Shown: positions 37,501 through 42,511, counted from the stretch's first letter. The stretch is DNA of 64,000 nucleotides from Symsagittifera roscoffensis (GCF_963678635.1 NC_087067.1:8975716-9039715); one strand, 5' to 3'. Notes: generated from the letters alone by a model not told the origin. Numbers and translations: made by a program.

Positions 37501-39490
37501 AGTGGTAAAATATCTAATTTATCCTATCATAAAATATAGTTTAGATCAGGCTCCACATGGTGGGCCTCGAACATCCGACCTTTCGATTTAACCTGTTCAC
37601 CACCCCCCGCTTGCCATTTTTTTGTCAGGAATAGCTTATAAAACCACAAAATTATTTTTAATAAGTAAATATAGTAAATATTTTCTGGAACACCTTCTTT
37701 TGGAAGATAAAAACTCGTTCGCCTGTCGCCATCATAGAAAAAAAATTAGTTTAGTTTTTGGAATATTAAAAATGGTAATTTCTAAGAGCTATAGAAAACG
37801 TTTTATTCTGTCTGCCTGAACACGACGTATATTTACAACTGCAGTTCCTCTGAGGAGAAGATCTCTCTTCTTCGGGATTTTCCTCATCTACCCAAATGTC
37901 CTGCTCTACTTTCTTTCTATCTTCACTTTCTTCCTTCCACCAGGTACAAACCTTCAACCGACTTAATCAGTTTTAAAAAGAGTGTTTATTTCCACCCAAA
38001 TTCGCACATCTCAAATTATGAAAACGGAAATAAAAGTTATTAACAATTTATAATGAACATATTTTTTTATTATAAAAATGTATTCAAAATTATAAAAATT
38101 TGTAGTTAATGATGGGCTTTCAAGTTGCCGACGGAATAAACAGAGACCCCAAAACTAGGGTAGCTGTTAATAGGTTGAAGTTTTAAGCTCTATTGGAGCA
38201 AAATTCAACCGTTAAGCTGGCACTTATTAGGAATTTTTTTTCTTTGTTAATGGAGTGAGGATCTTGTCAAATAAAACACTAACAACCATTTCAGACATAC
38301 CTTGCCTTGTGAGACAATTGTTGTTCTGATAGCGTCCCTAGTAATATTTAGTCCTCATGGTATTTGCAACTGATTTGTTTAATCAACGGCTTACAGAGTT
38401 CTAGCTGACGTGCTGTTTATTTTTTGGACCAAGTAAACATCCCCCGAAGCAATTGGGGCGGGGGGAGAAGGTTAACTTGGTTCTAAGTTGTAAAATTTCA
38501 GCCCATCAGAATCGAGCATTTTACATGCAGCGCTTAGCAAATGCGAATTAAAATGGAACTGCTGGTTGGAAAATCTTAGCTTGGTCTATCTGTAGGTGGG
38601 GGAGGGGGGAGAGTTTGATTTTATTTTTTGGGTAAAATTATTAACTTGATTTTCTTCATCTGTTTTTGTTGAAGAGTCGGGCGAGAAAGTAAGCTTCGCC
38701 GTTACTCTGCTGCTCGCTCAGGTAGTCAATTTTGGAACGATGCTCTCCATCTTTCCCCGCAACTCTCTCCACATCCCCACCCTGGTCTACTTCGCCGGCG
38801 CCGTCTCCTTCCAAATGACCCTCATGTGCATCCTGGCAATTATGGGTAAGTACAATTGCAAAGCTAGTGTGGACCTGAATTGTAATTTAATGGGGATTGA
38901 TAGTCATGTCAGACGAAAGGTAGGTGGTTCGAGGCTCACAATGATTCGTCCTAAAATTGACGAAAGGTTCGAGGCTCACAATTCTCTCTCAAAAAATCAA
39001 AGAAGTGGTTATCTCTAAAGAATTTAACATCTTCGAGAGCTGGTGAATAAATGTTCTATACCTTAATAAAATAATCTTGGTGTAAAAATAGCTTCAGATC
39101 AATCGGTTAACCTTCGAGTTTGTCATTTTTATTTATGGCTTCGCTGTTATAGTTGTCAAACTGCATTTCACCGATGAAAACGCGAAGGCAAACAAGTATC
39201 TACGAGCAGTATCCGCGTCTAAAGTGGTTTACTTCATCGGCTTAGAGCCGTTTCCTTCTCAGAAGAAAAACAGCATCAGCCCAACCGCCTCAAAAACTGA
39301 GAAACAAGTGGAAGAGAACAAAAATGGCCCTGCAGAAGAAATGAACCCTGAAGAAGAAATGAAGAACAGATCTGCAAACAATGGTGACTTCTGGAGACAC
39401 CTGGCGATGGTTCTGGACAGGATCTTCTTGGGATTTCACGTGGCAATCATGACTGCAATCGCAACTTATTTCCTTTTTGACTTTTACTAA
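4398..39490 (+). CDS. Cys-loop ligand-gated ion channel (nicotinic-type) subunit, 7-exon gene span
   Basis: Exons at 4398-4563, 10312-10491, 13724-13924, 16736-16906, 17848-17946 (or its copy 37845-37943), 38675-38845 and 39153-39490 join to 1326 nt, 442 codons including TAA. Order: signal peptide (1-21), ligand-binding domain with a 13-residue Cys-loop, TM1, TM2, TM3, a Lys/Glu-rich cytoplasmic loop of about 75 residues and TM4 at the very end. TM2 reads GEKVSFAVTLLLAQ: Glu at -1', Ser 2', Thr 6' and Leu 9', the pattern of cation-selective nicotinic receptors. The vicinal Cys pair of alpha subunits in loop C is absent. Every intron is phase 1 and intron 4 starts with GA. The gene is split by an 18.8-kb retroelement between duplicated TM1 exons. 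Ligand unknown. The family call is firm; correct splicing around the insertion is inferred. Confidence 0.9.
6816..7065 (+). repeat. Intron 1 direct repeat, copy 1 (250 bp)
   Basis: It matches 8340-8590 in the same orientation with about 96% identity by eye, from GACTTTTTTCTTATT to ACCGAACCT. The copies are 1.5 kb apart within receptor intron 1. The open frames found in both copies on the minus strand are just this shared noncoding sequence. Confidence 0.85.
7186..7250 (+). repeat. Short direct repeat, copy 1
   Basis: TCACAGAGAGTTTT...ATCTTTCGGCTACAACAT...GACACA...TTTGTTTTCAGGT recurs at 7505-7568 with a few substitutions. Both copies lie between the 250-bp repeats, which suggests a nested or stepwise duplication history in this intron. 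Confidence 0.8.
7505..7568 (+). repeat. Short direct repeat, copy 2
   Basis: Partner of 7186-7250. Both end in a TTTTCAG|GT-like string that resembles a 3' splice site, but no open coding frame follows either copy. Confidence 0.8.
7759..7793 (+). repeat. Perfect 15-bp inverted repeat with 5-nt loop
   Basis: ATCAGGGCGTCAAAT (7759-7773), loop TAGCT, then its exact reverse complement (7779-7793). It is GC-richer than its surroundings and lies deep in receptor intron 1. Function unknown. Confidence 0.85.
8340..8590 (+). repeat. Intron 1 direct repeat, copy 2 (251 bp)
   Basis: Partner of 6816-7065. Differences are scattered substitutions and one-base indels. No terminal inverted repeats were seen, so this is either a local duplication or two insertions of one unknown element. 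Confidence 0.85.
8883..8960 (+). repeat. tRNA-derived sequence (SINE head or tRNA pseudogene)
   Basis: An A-box-like TGGCTGAGTGGTTAGTGC and a B-box-like AGATCAAATCC are about 40 bp apart, with a GAGA/TCTC anticodon-type stem (loop TTCATAT) and a long variable-arm-like palindrome CTAGGCCGGCCTAG. This resembles a Ser/Leu-type tRNA. The acceptor stem does not pair well, so it is probably a tRNA-derived SINE or pseudogene and not a functional tRNA. Confidence 0.6.
10312..10491 (+). CDS. Receptor exon 2: loop D / loop A region
   Basis: This exon follows a TTTTAG acceptor and ends at a GTGAGA donor, phase 1 on both sides. It contains LYQIVDIDERSS and WNPDNYNG...FWNPDIG, which match the conserved I-I-D-V-D-E-K and W-x-P-D-x-Y-x-G...W-x-P-D-I blocks of the receptor ligand-binding domain. 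The strand that normally reads W-x-x-x-W-x-D is replaced by a tyrosine-rich FFYYYVSAV, so loop D is divergent. Confidence 0.88.
10492..13723 (+). other. Receptor intron 2
   Basis: A GT...AG intron of 3.2 kb with no gene. Its 3' third (about 12650-13410) is crowded with variants of TTGTATGATAAGC, CCATACAATT and ATGGAATTGTATG in both orientations, including the long palindrome listed separately. The 5' part is plain AT-rich sequence. Confidence 0.65.
13154..13195 (+). repeat. 42-bp near-perfect palindrome
   Basis: GCTTGTCATACATTTT...AAAATGTATGATAAGC is its own reverse complement apart from two or three positions, centred on TTCATATATGGA. Related motifs recur nearby at 12745-12790 and 13310-13400, which suggests a MITE-like or foldback repeat family. 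Confidence 0.75.
13724..13924 (+). CDS. Receptor exon 3: Cys-loop
   Basis: The exon starts after TTTCAG and ends before GTAGGA, phase 1 on both sides. It carries the signature Cys-loop, Cys-13 residues-Cys with the FPFD core (NRFPFDSQEC), followed by the strand IRLQPWAW. The preceding part (GWSAIVTQKLSC) is the loop E strand. This is the most diagnostic exon of the gene. Confidence 0.93.
13925..16735 (+). other. Receptor intron 3
   Basis: A GT...AG intron of 2.8 kb. On its minus strand between 14780 and 16078 there are several mid-length open frames with non-low-complexity composition, listed as a possible relic. Near 16117-16190 a TGGCGCAATGATTAGGAG string resembles a Pol III A-box, but no matching B-box was found. 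Confidence 0.6.
14780..16078 (-). pseudogene. Possible decayed coding relic, family not recognised
   Basis: Three minus-strand open stretches (16078-15812, 15827-15600, 15061-14780) lie in line but in different frames and with stops between them. Their residues look protein-like and are not simple repeats; the last one has CGNCKVEETLENC and HVDAMRAISI, the middle one PTFRNPVTVRLDKLTFVV. I do not recognise a family. It could be a broken transposon gene or chance open frames in AT-rich DNA. Confidence 0.25.
16736..16906 (+). CDS. Receptor exon 4: loop F / loop C, ends at a GA donor
   Basis: The exon begins after TTTCAG in phase 1 and covers the segment from the beta-8 strand to just before TM1, with YYTEHEQWAV aligning with the Y-x-x-x-x-E-W block and ending MITIR, like the I-T-I-R-R that precedes TM1. 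Loop C reads EEWDHPSGGN and has no adjacent Cys pair. The frame meets TAG at 16909-16911. The only junction that keeps phase 1 with the TM1 exon is after 16906, so the intron begins GATAGTT. A GT at 16911 lies behind the stop and is in the wrong phase. Confidence 0.82.
17148..17557 (-). repeat. Partial LTR (same family as the large element)
   Basis: 410 bp homologous to the LTRs at 18709-19202 and 37061-37555. Read on the minus strand it starts TGGAACC and lacks the last 85-90 bp (U5 end), which are replaced by unrelated sequence. It is about 98% identical to the matching part of the 37-kb LTR and clearly more distant from the 19-kb LTR. Confidence 0.85.
17560..17612 (-). repeat. Short tRNA-like remnant next to the LTR
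   Basis: On the minus strand an A-box-like TGGTGAACAGGTTAAATCG is followed by a B-box-like TGTTCGAGGCCC. The spacing is too short for a tRNA, so it is at most a shrunken SINE head. It touches the outer LTR end with 2 bp between, and the same arrangement is repeated at 37558-37610. Confidence 0.4.
17848..17946 (+). CDS. Receptor exon 5, copy A: TM1
   Basis: A 99-bp exon between a TTGCAG acceptor and a GTACAA donor, phase 1 on both sides. It encodes PLRRRSLFFGIFLIYP followed by a hydrophobic stretch ending FFLPP, i.e. the basic residues before TM1 plus TM1 and the start of the TM1-TM2 linker. It is identical over all 99 bases to copy B at 37845-37943. It lies upstream of the retroelement, so it would be spliced to exon 6 at 38675 across about 20.7 kb. 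Confidence 0.85.
18675..18695 (+). pseudogene. Truncated duplicate of receptor exon 6 start
   Basis: The intron end and the first 20 or so bases of exon 6 (coding SGEKVS) are repeated here. The match to 38675-38694 stops after GTAAGC. It is followed by about 10 unexplained bases and then the 3' LTR end of the large element. The fragment lacks TM2 and cannot code for it. It marks the place where a retroelement interrupted an exon 6 copy. Confidence 0.85.
18709..19202 (-). repeat. 3' LTR of the large element
   Basis: 494 bp, minus-strand start TGGAACC, end TTTTCA. It is preceded on the minus strand by a purine-rich GGAAAACCCGGGTGGG that could serve as polypurine tract. It differs from the other two LTR copies by roughly 7%. 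Confidence 0.85.
19203..20810 (-). other. 3' untranslated part of the large element
   Basis: About 1.6 kb between the last ORF and the 3' LTR without supported ORFs. It contains a 13-bp direct repeat GGTGGGTTAGGCC at 19899 and 19943, the palindrome GAGCATGCTC between them, and G-rich or T-rich tracts. Such a long 3' part is unusual for Ty3/gypsy; it might hold another decayed gene. Confidence 0.5.
20811..21761 (-). pseudogene. Last accessory ORF of the large element (317 codons)
   Basis: ATG 21761 to stop 20811 in one frame with a single TAA at 21576-21578 (probably CAA to TAA). The predicted protein is globular, rich in His, Phe, Tyr and Ile, with no signal peptide or obvious membrane helix, and contains a CSHNIMLRT and a YIFCPITKTF stretch. 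It overlaps the preceding ORF. No known family is recognised. Its length and amino acid make-up make it a real former gene. Confidence 0.5.
21740..22480 (-). pseudogene. Accessory ORF downstream of env, Pro/Ser/Thr-rich then globular
   Basis: ATG at 22480 opens a frame to the stop at 21740, about 246 codons, with one TGA at 22460-22462. The open frame also extends further upstream towards the end of env. The N-terminal two thirds are Pro/Ser/Thr/Asn-rich; the last 100 residues look folded, with basic, aromatic and Cys residues. It overlaps the next ORF by 22 bp in another frame, the compact style of viral genes. No family is recognised. Confidence 0.5.
22621..25215 (-). CDS. Env-like transmembrane glycoprotein, complete 864-aa ORF
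   Basis: ATG 25215 to TAG 22621. It starts with a signal peptide (first 18 residues), then a large Cys-containing ectodomain with several N-x-S/T sites. Near the C-terminus there is a transmembrane helix (about 706-727) and a second hydrophobic segment (about 738-755), followed by a Pro/Asn/Gln-rich tail of about 110 residues. A central block with a GY-x-LSGN motif, an aromatic/Cys strand and paired Cys residues recalls, from memory of the layout, envelope proteins that LTR elements took from negative-strand RNA viruses of the chuvirus type; this is not proven. Its position after pol fits env. Unlike gag-pol it has no internal stop. Confidence 0.75.
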   Translation of the reverse strand: MYILKILILQQILLLAFSDQNTNPSPRTGPQDLLVTHYDCEENEQKTLHKYAINQVSQCETEPQAIETTNVIVTLYSKTRATTVAGYKFTATFSEKKVHCSQVSNGNKNRLDHESFYQSNIERLLHLNPDDCKNELLRLNITKNKNTDRKLVYFQVFVDSVHQAELERYQGRIKLDEKYPYNGAHGRLTYDIHDMHWIRHIGINNSSNCKADTKNKGYQEIMFFDWKIQLEKIQLTRDLFDNTMIYQGIRLPCKNDQCYCDPTTRTQATLVWFPEDTCTTFQVAKIHARMIKFLEKYFIQSIPYEQVHQSRKQSTDFQNLDNIENKLTRFQIYQETEIACKYRNPLHKTQYSEILVEYEKSFDMTTGKIKIDPYGTGHPLHEGTSYIPVNFQKSNGQPGGKLKPHDTRSTRLQELSLMNNTYFGNIHYDIYLDMKLDYTISRIFQEMSLSELEKLHQLCELERTQILQSLALAVLKIPYAGYLLSGNRSNFLDYEGNILWFYTCTKKVSPPYVFEDKRCYKRIPIFYKNKVHFVDTLSRRTYFWDTAVPCGSENSHNVVKLNPDEDKYYLLTPYPTLMQSIKKISPESIRAIARNPNIDLQSIGIYSKSDIQHHIRTQQFQELLTQMDTIQRQSIDQNLRKLAETAGFADIYTQDYSGYFKDIKDYIYLNGEKHRPQDILPINIFSFVTLKNEILDFLGWPYYILEKLTILYAMFNFIGFLFSLLKGIYNTQVNRQASVARILFAGFFGIFSSSINKILLDAQIKEYNTKIATRQNTYDEEHNNIEVTPTAPQLPPLPHNHPLSLVPRNFRNLAITHNPNFRQNISQSPIQHIMTYHSQDDNTYEQTIEQPHTTAFQSQNNHFF
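25290..26312 (-). pseudogene. Pro/Ser/Thr-rich accessory ORF before env (340 codons)
   Basis: An open frame from ATG 26312 with one in-frame TGA (26034-26036) continues to TAA at 25290-25292. The protein is rich in Pro, Ser, Thr, Gln and Asn, with a middle of short Pro-Ser repeats and a C-terminal part with a heptad-like Leu/Ile/Gln pattern (about residues 270-320). There is no signal peptide. It ends 75 bp before the env ATG. The TGA is best explained as CGA to TGA. Function unknown; the length and single stop argue that it was a real gene. Confidence 0.55.
26342..26530 (-). CDS. Small membrane protein ORF of the large element (62 aa)
   Basis: A short complete ORF with two hydrophobic stretches (about residues 10-28 and 35-51) separated by a Cys/Lys-containing turn (CKCIKKA), then a charged tail. 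The composition suggests a small two-pass membrane protein. It sits just before the Pro/Ser/Thr-rich ORF and env, and has no stop mutation. No family is recognised, and such a short ORF in AT-rich DNA could be chance. Confidence 0.4.
   Translation of the reverse strand: MIRTIFSRTDIFLLFVFFITFLSSLILTICKCIKKAIITFALATILLTLFLEEYYNKHKFFH
26531..27357 (-). other. Spacer between pol and env block
   Basis: About 830 bp without a usable ORF on the minus strand. It repeats TACTTTAGGCTA twice (near 26967 and 26999). In env-bearing elements this position often holds a splice acceptor for the env mRNA, but none can be singled out here. Confidence 0.45.
27358..28989 (-). pseudogene. Integrase region of the large element's pol
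   Basis: The zinc-binding HHCC module is visible (HSGSEKTYSN...CNDCIVCQ), followed by the catalytic core with VDAFTHY (first Asp), LVTDNGTEF (second Asp) and TNGLVEGMNRS (Glu). TAA codons at 28585, 28480, 28324 and 27808 interrupt it without frame change. The C-terminal part is Lys/Gln-rich and ends at TAA 27358, which may be the natural end of pol. Confidence 0.88.
28990..30144 (-). pseudogene. RNase H and tether region of the large element's pol
   Basis: RNase H follows RT in the same frame with YAMCDASNFGIGPALL (first catalytic Asp), a Glu in the AELRLSTLMREC helix and LFTDHKP (third acidic position). The end of the domain carries LPDTLS directly before a TGA at 29470; in relatives the next residue is Arg, so CGA to TGA is the likely change. 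The linker to integrase is open. Confidence 0.85.
30145..31143 (-). pseudogene. Reverse transcriptase region of the large element's pol
   Basis: RT motifs appear in order: a primer-grip-type basic N-terminus, FTTADMNSAYNQMPLDE, the LFYGISIGPAAFSAFM box and catalytic YLDD (about 30263-30285, IYLDDVFM), then the thumb up to TGA at 30145. Past the TGA the frame goes on with VKFLGH, the classic segment after the YxDD palm, so the stop is a mutation and not an end. All catalytic Asp residues seem present. Confidence 0.9.
31144..32544 (-). pseudogene. Protease region of the large element's pol
   Basis: It stays in the gag frame. A TAA at 32068 and one at 31144 interrupt it. The retropepsin active site reads FLIDSGAES (about 31780-31812) and the ITDIKHNIIGIPF stretch corresponds to the second hydrophobic strand of aspartic proteases, close to the I-G-x-(D/P) motif. 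The remainder links to RT. The enzyme would cut the polyprotein. Confidence 0.78.
32545..35472 (-). pseudogene. gag region of the large element
   Basis: A single frame from ATG 35472 with stops TAA at 35449, 35254, 34411, 34279 and 34255 and TGA at 33475 and 32545, but no frameshift. The first third has no recognised domain. The middle is Gln/Asn/Pro/Thr-rich. The part from 33700 to 33000 is helical and Lys/Glu-rich, like capsid, followed by a CCHC zinc knuckle (CNYCRRYGHSISEC, near 32915-32975) and an Arg/Ser/Asn-rich tail typical of a nucleocapsid. Gag coats the RNA and builds the particle. Confidence 0.8.
35457..35904 (-). pseudogene. Basic accessory ORF upstream of gag
   Basis: An open frame starts at ATG 35904 and runs 78 codons to TAA at 35668-35670. 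A second, clearly protein-like frame shifted by one base continues to a TGA near 35457, just past the gag ATG at 35472, so the two ORFs overlap by a few bases. The product would be about 150 residues and very basic, with a dense Arg/Lys stretch (residues about 40-65) and a second Lys/Arg patch. One frameshift probably breaks it. It resembles no family I know; a nucleic-acid-binding accessory role is a guess from charge and position. Confidence 0.45.
35905..37060 (-). other. 5' leader of the large element
   Basis: About 1.15 kb between the 5' LTR and the first supported ORF. It has a 60-bp tandem duplication (36418-36525, with AAGGATA.GCC..GATGATC) and three looser GGGTTGGA-type repeats between 36000 and 36350. 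An arginine-rich open frame of 77 codons (37058-36825) starts at the very edge of the LTR; I cannot tell whether it is real. Packaging or splicing signals would be expected here but are not recognisable. Confidence 0.55.
37061..37555 (-). repeat. 5' LTR of the large element (chimeric)
   Basis: 495 bp; read on the minus strand it begins TGGAGCC and ends TTTTCA. The U5-side 85-90 bp (37061-37145) match the 3' LTR, while the rest (37146-37555) matches the partial LTR at 17148-17557 at diagnostic positions. It is therefore a hybrid LTR. Confidence 0.88.
37558..37610 (-). repeat. Short tRNA-like remnant next to the LTR, duplicate
   Basis: Duplicate of 17560-17612 as part of the 1.55-kb duplication. 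See that entry for the motifs. Confidence 0.4.
37845..37943 (+). CDS. Receptor exon 5, copy B: TM1
   Basis: This is the second copy of the TM1 exon, 99 bp and identical to 17848-17946, with CTGCAG acceptor and GTACAA donor. It is the copy nearest to the intact exon 6 (731-bp intron). Both copies have phase 1 borders, so using either one, or both, keeps the frame; using both would insert 33 extra residues with a second TM1. Confidence 0.85.
38675..38845 (+). CDS. Receptor exon 6: TM2 and most of TM3
   Basis: Following a GTTGAAG acceptor, the exon encodes ESGEKV, pore helix TM2 (SFAVTLLLAQVVNF), the IFPRNS linker and TM3 up to LAIM. The donor is GTAAGT at 38846, phase 1. Residues facing the pore (E-1', S2', T6', L9', V13') agree with cation channels of the nicotinic branch; Gln at 11' and Asn at 14' are unusual polar substitutions in the helix. 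An internal AAAGTAAGC inside the exon looks like a cryptic donor. Confidence 0.9.
39153..39490 (+). CDS. Receptor exon 7: cytoplasmic loop and TM4
   Basis: The exon starts after GTTATAG in phase 1. It runs from the end of TM3 through a Lys/Glu-rich intracellular loop containing two near-identical EEMNPEEEM-type stretches, then the MA-like helix (DFWRHLAMVLDRIFLG), TM4, and TAA at 39488. Length and topology are normal for the family, with a very short extracellular tail (FDFY). Confidence 0.9.
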
Positions 39491-42307
39491 TGCCCGCGTG
39501 TCTCGGATTGAGTCTCACAGAAACATGAAACAATTAACTGGAAAAAATACTTCCCAACTTTTTATGTCATTGTTTTTATTCAATCCCACCGCATGAGATT
39601 AGTTTTTGTTCCGATTATTTGAAGTTCCCCAACGTGGAGGAATAATGTATTCGGGTCTGTTTTAGTTTTTTTTAAAATTTTTTTCCACCCAAAACCATGT
39701 ACTACAAACAATCATCGAAATGGGTCCAGTCATATATCATATTAAAGCCTTTTTAGTCGTGATTCGAACGACATTTAAAAATGTTGAAAACATTTCGCAG
39801 TGTCGAGAAAAAACTGTTTAAAAGTTTTGATTTTTGGTCTAATATGAGCTAATAAAGTTTGTCAAAATAAAGTTTGCAGGTTTAAAATAGCTTGTTTAAG
39901 CTTAATCGAAAAGCGCGATTTTGTAAATCAAAAACTTCGAAATTTCAAAAAATTTCTGCAAAAGAGAAAAATTCTTTAGTTTCTTTAACGGTTTTTATTT
40001 CGTTTTTTTTAAAGCCATTTTTCTACAGAAACTGATTACCAATTGGCCTATTTGACTATGGATTTCAAACATACCCTAATTCCTCTCTTTTCGTTCAGAT
40101 TTTACTAAAACACCACACCACACAAAAAAATGACACTAACTTGAAGAACAAAAATTATATATTTTTTGGACTATGATCCCAATATTCTGTGCACAATAAC
40201 CGGCTATCCTTGTTTTTGTTTGTCTTTGCTTGTGGCTTACTCATTATTTTATCCGTTTTTTCATCACTACTTTTTTTTTTAAAAAAGAAGATTTTTTGCA
40301 TGGCAGTTTCAAACACAGTTGAAGGAAAATTTTATATAAAGAAAAAAGCTTTCAGGTTTTTTTCCTGCAAATGAAGATGTGCTCGAGACATGTAAAAAGA
40401 TTTCAAATGAAGAAATTTTTCGAGTTTTTCAATTATCAACTGAATCACCACTCAAAAAGCGTAGAGCTTGTCAAATCTGTTATTAAAATGAAACTTTTCA
40501 GCTGTTGTGTTGAGAAAAATTGGTTTCTAATTTTCGCGTTATATTAGCTCTGAATAAATCATTTTTTTTGCAGTTTATTGTTTCATTGCATTGTCTCTTA
40601 CTTGAAAAAAAAAACTGCATAAAATATAGCACAAATACCGTGAATGGAAAAACTTTCTTTGGACCTCAACAAATACTCAATTTTTTATAACTTATAAGCT
40701 AAACAAAATTGCTCAGTAGCTTTTCAGGTTTTCTAAGTGACAAAAAAAGACACCTGCTGAGATCCAAAGAATGTTTTTCCCCTTAAGGTATTTGTGTTAC
40801 TTTATTTATTAATTTAAATTTTTGCATTTATTTCGTTTCCTCATGTCATTAATAATTTTTTAACGAAAACTGATAAGGACAAAGATACGTTTTAATGCTT
40901 GTCTCTATTATTTTTCCGCAGCTTTAGTCTCAACCATCACAGAATATCAGGCTCGTTAAAGAAGTTTTTGGAACTAATCTCCCAGAAATCACTAACCAAA
41001 TTTTGAGCTCGCTATGACCAAATATGCAAAAATGAGATTCAATATTTTAATTGCAGAACGTTCAGTTCACAAAAAATCAGTTATTTCGAAACATCAACAA
41101 AAAAATGGTACATCCTAATGTAACAAAGCAAATCGATTTTTTCATCCAAGAAAAAAATTTATTCACCCAATTCTATGTACTGTTGTGTAATTAATTATTT
41201 GTGCTACAGATAATACTACTAACTGGTTTAATATAAATGTCTGAAAAATGTTTGCACAAATTATTAAGCACAAAACAGTACATAAAATTGGGTGAATAAA
41301 TATTTTTTTGGAGAAAATTCTAATTGCATCAAACTAGTTTGTACAAATTTGCACCACTTTTTCTCATATGCATATAAATTATGAGGTACCTAGATGAAAA
41401 CCATTTTTTAGGATAGCTGGGGCCTCGAAGCCAAATAAAATCCCAATCAATCAATCAATTACCTTATGAAAATCAAACTAAAGTAGTTTTTTCATTTTGA
41501 AAACTCTTCCATTAGTGTGCAAAAATCTGTTTTACGCTGTAATTTTTAGGCATAAAATCGCACTTTAACGCAAAAAATTGCATCCTAACTGCATTTTAAA
41601 AATATTAAACAGCTTCAAAAGAGTTTATTTATAATTTTTATGACCAAAATATTAATAATGTTCATTGAAGAGCTTTTTTGTTTGACAAAATATCTTACTG
41701 TGCTTTTTAAAATAAAACTGCAGCTCCAATTACTGTCACAGATTTTCAGCCAACAAATATTTGATTTTTTTTTGACAAATTATTAATTCAATGTAGTTAA
41801 CAGCTGTTTCCTCCAAATTATTGCCATCTGACTACCTCATCTAAGAATCCAACGTGTTTTGTTTCTTGCTTTGTTGCAGAATGTAAGAAGTAGTTCGGTA
41901 CAATGTCAAAAATTAGTCAATTTGAGAGCCAAATAAAAAACTCAAGCATTGTTAGCCGGTAGTTGATGGCCTGCCTGTAAACTAGACTTGCAAATGATGC
42001 TGGCTTCTAGGAACCCTTGGTGATGGTTTCCCACGGACTGTCCTGGTCCTTGGGTTTCCATGAGACAATCATGGCGGGAACCGATATCTAATTTAGTGAA
42101 AAACTCATGTCAGAAGAACGTTAACTTAGACAGAGAAAAAGCGAATGCAATCTCATGCATAACGGCTTTCATAAATTGCCGTTGCGAAAGAAAATGTCTT
42201 GTAATCATGGACAAGACTTTTTTCCCCGTAAACAACTTTTCTGACACATTCGTAAGAAATTGAGGCTGCTTTAACATCAAACCATCGCAATTTCCAGGCT
42301 CTCCCCA
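39491..42307. other. Downstream flank of the receptor gene
   Basis: No gene seen. AATAAA-like strings occur downstream of TAA, for example AGCTAATAAAG at 39848, but the true poly(A) site is not clear. At 41405-41460 a GGGGCCTCGAAGCCAAATAAAATCCC string is followed by (AATC)n, which looks like the 3' tail of a retroposed element. Near 41950-42060 the GC content rises without a recognisable feature. Confidence 0.55.
41405..41460 (+). repeat. Retroposon-like 3' tail with (AATC)n
   Basis: A short GC-richer head is followed by CCAAATAAAATCCC and AATCAATCAATCAATT. Short tandem 3' tails of this type are characteristic of non-LTR retrotransposons and the SINEs that use them. No coding part is attached. 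Confidence 0.4.
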
Positions 42308-42376
42308 CTTAGTCTCGAGGAAATGCAGTTGCCTTTGCACACTCTATGGTCTGGGGTTCGAGTCCAGTCCGGACTT
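42308..42376 (+). repeat. tRNA-derived sequence
   Basis: A clear T-arm, CTGGGGTTCGAGTCCAG, with a five-pair stem and canonical B-box GGTTCGAGTCC, is preceded at tRNA-like distance by TTAGTCTCGAGGAAATGCAG, a weak A-box. The full cloverleaf does not close. Best explained as a SINE head or tRNA pseudogene. Confidence 0.5.
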
Positions 42377-42511
42377 TGTTTTTTTCAGTGTATGAAATAG
42401 ATTTTTTCCGGGAAAAAAAGAAAAATCTGACTGTTGTTTGTCGACTTATGATTTGACGGAATAGTTGACACGCCATAGTTATTTTGCCCTGCAAGTAATT
42501 ATCATTGTTAT

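Larger units (their letters stand above)
18709..37555 (-). mobile_element. Giant env-bearing Ty3/gypsy (retrovirus-like) element, 18.8 kb
   Basis: The element reads right to left: LTR (37555-37061), leader, basic ORF, gag-pol, small membrane ORF, Pro/Ser/Thr-rich ORF, env-like ORF, two more ORFs, 1.6-kb 3' region, LTR (19202-18709). Domain order gag-PR-RT-RH-IN places it in Ty3/gypsy/retroviruses. Known Ty3/gypsy elements are mostly 5-12 kb, so the size is exceptional and comes from accessory ORFs and long untranslated parts. gag-pol carries 15 in-frame stops, so it is a defective copy. It sits between two copies of a receptor exon. No target-site duplication can be tested because the right flank was rebuilt by recombination. 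No canonical TGG primer-binding site follows the 5' LTR. Confidence 0.9.
37146..38694 (+). repeat. 1.55-kb direct duplication, copy B
   Basis: Second copy of 17148-18695. It continues without a break into the full exon 6, so this side keeps the original order of the gene. Its LTR portion is more similar to the LTR in copy A than to the other LTR of the large element. Confidence 0.92.

Noticed and set aside
17148-37555. Two separate full-length elements sharing the three LTR copies
   Set aside because: Between 17557 and 18695 there is only receptor intron and exon sequence, which is repeated after 37555. A duplicated single LTR explains the layout better.
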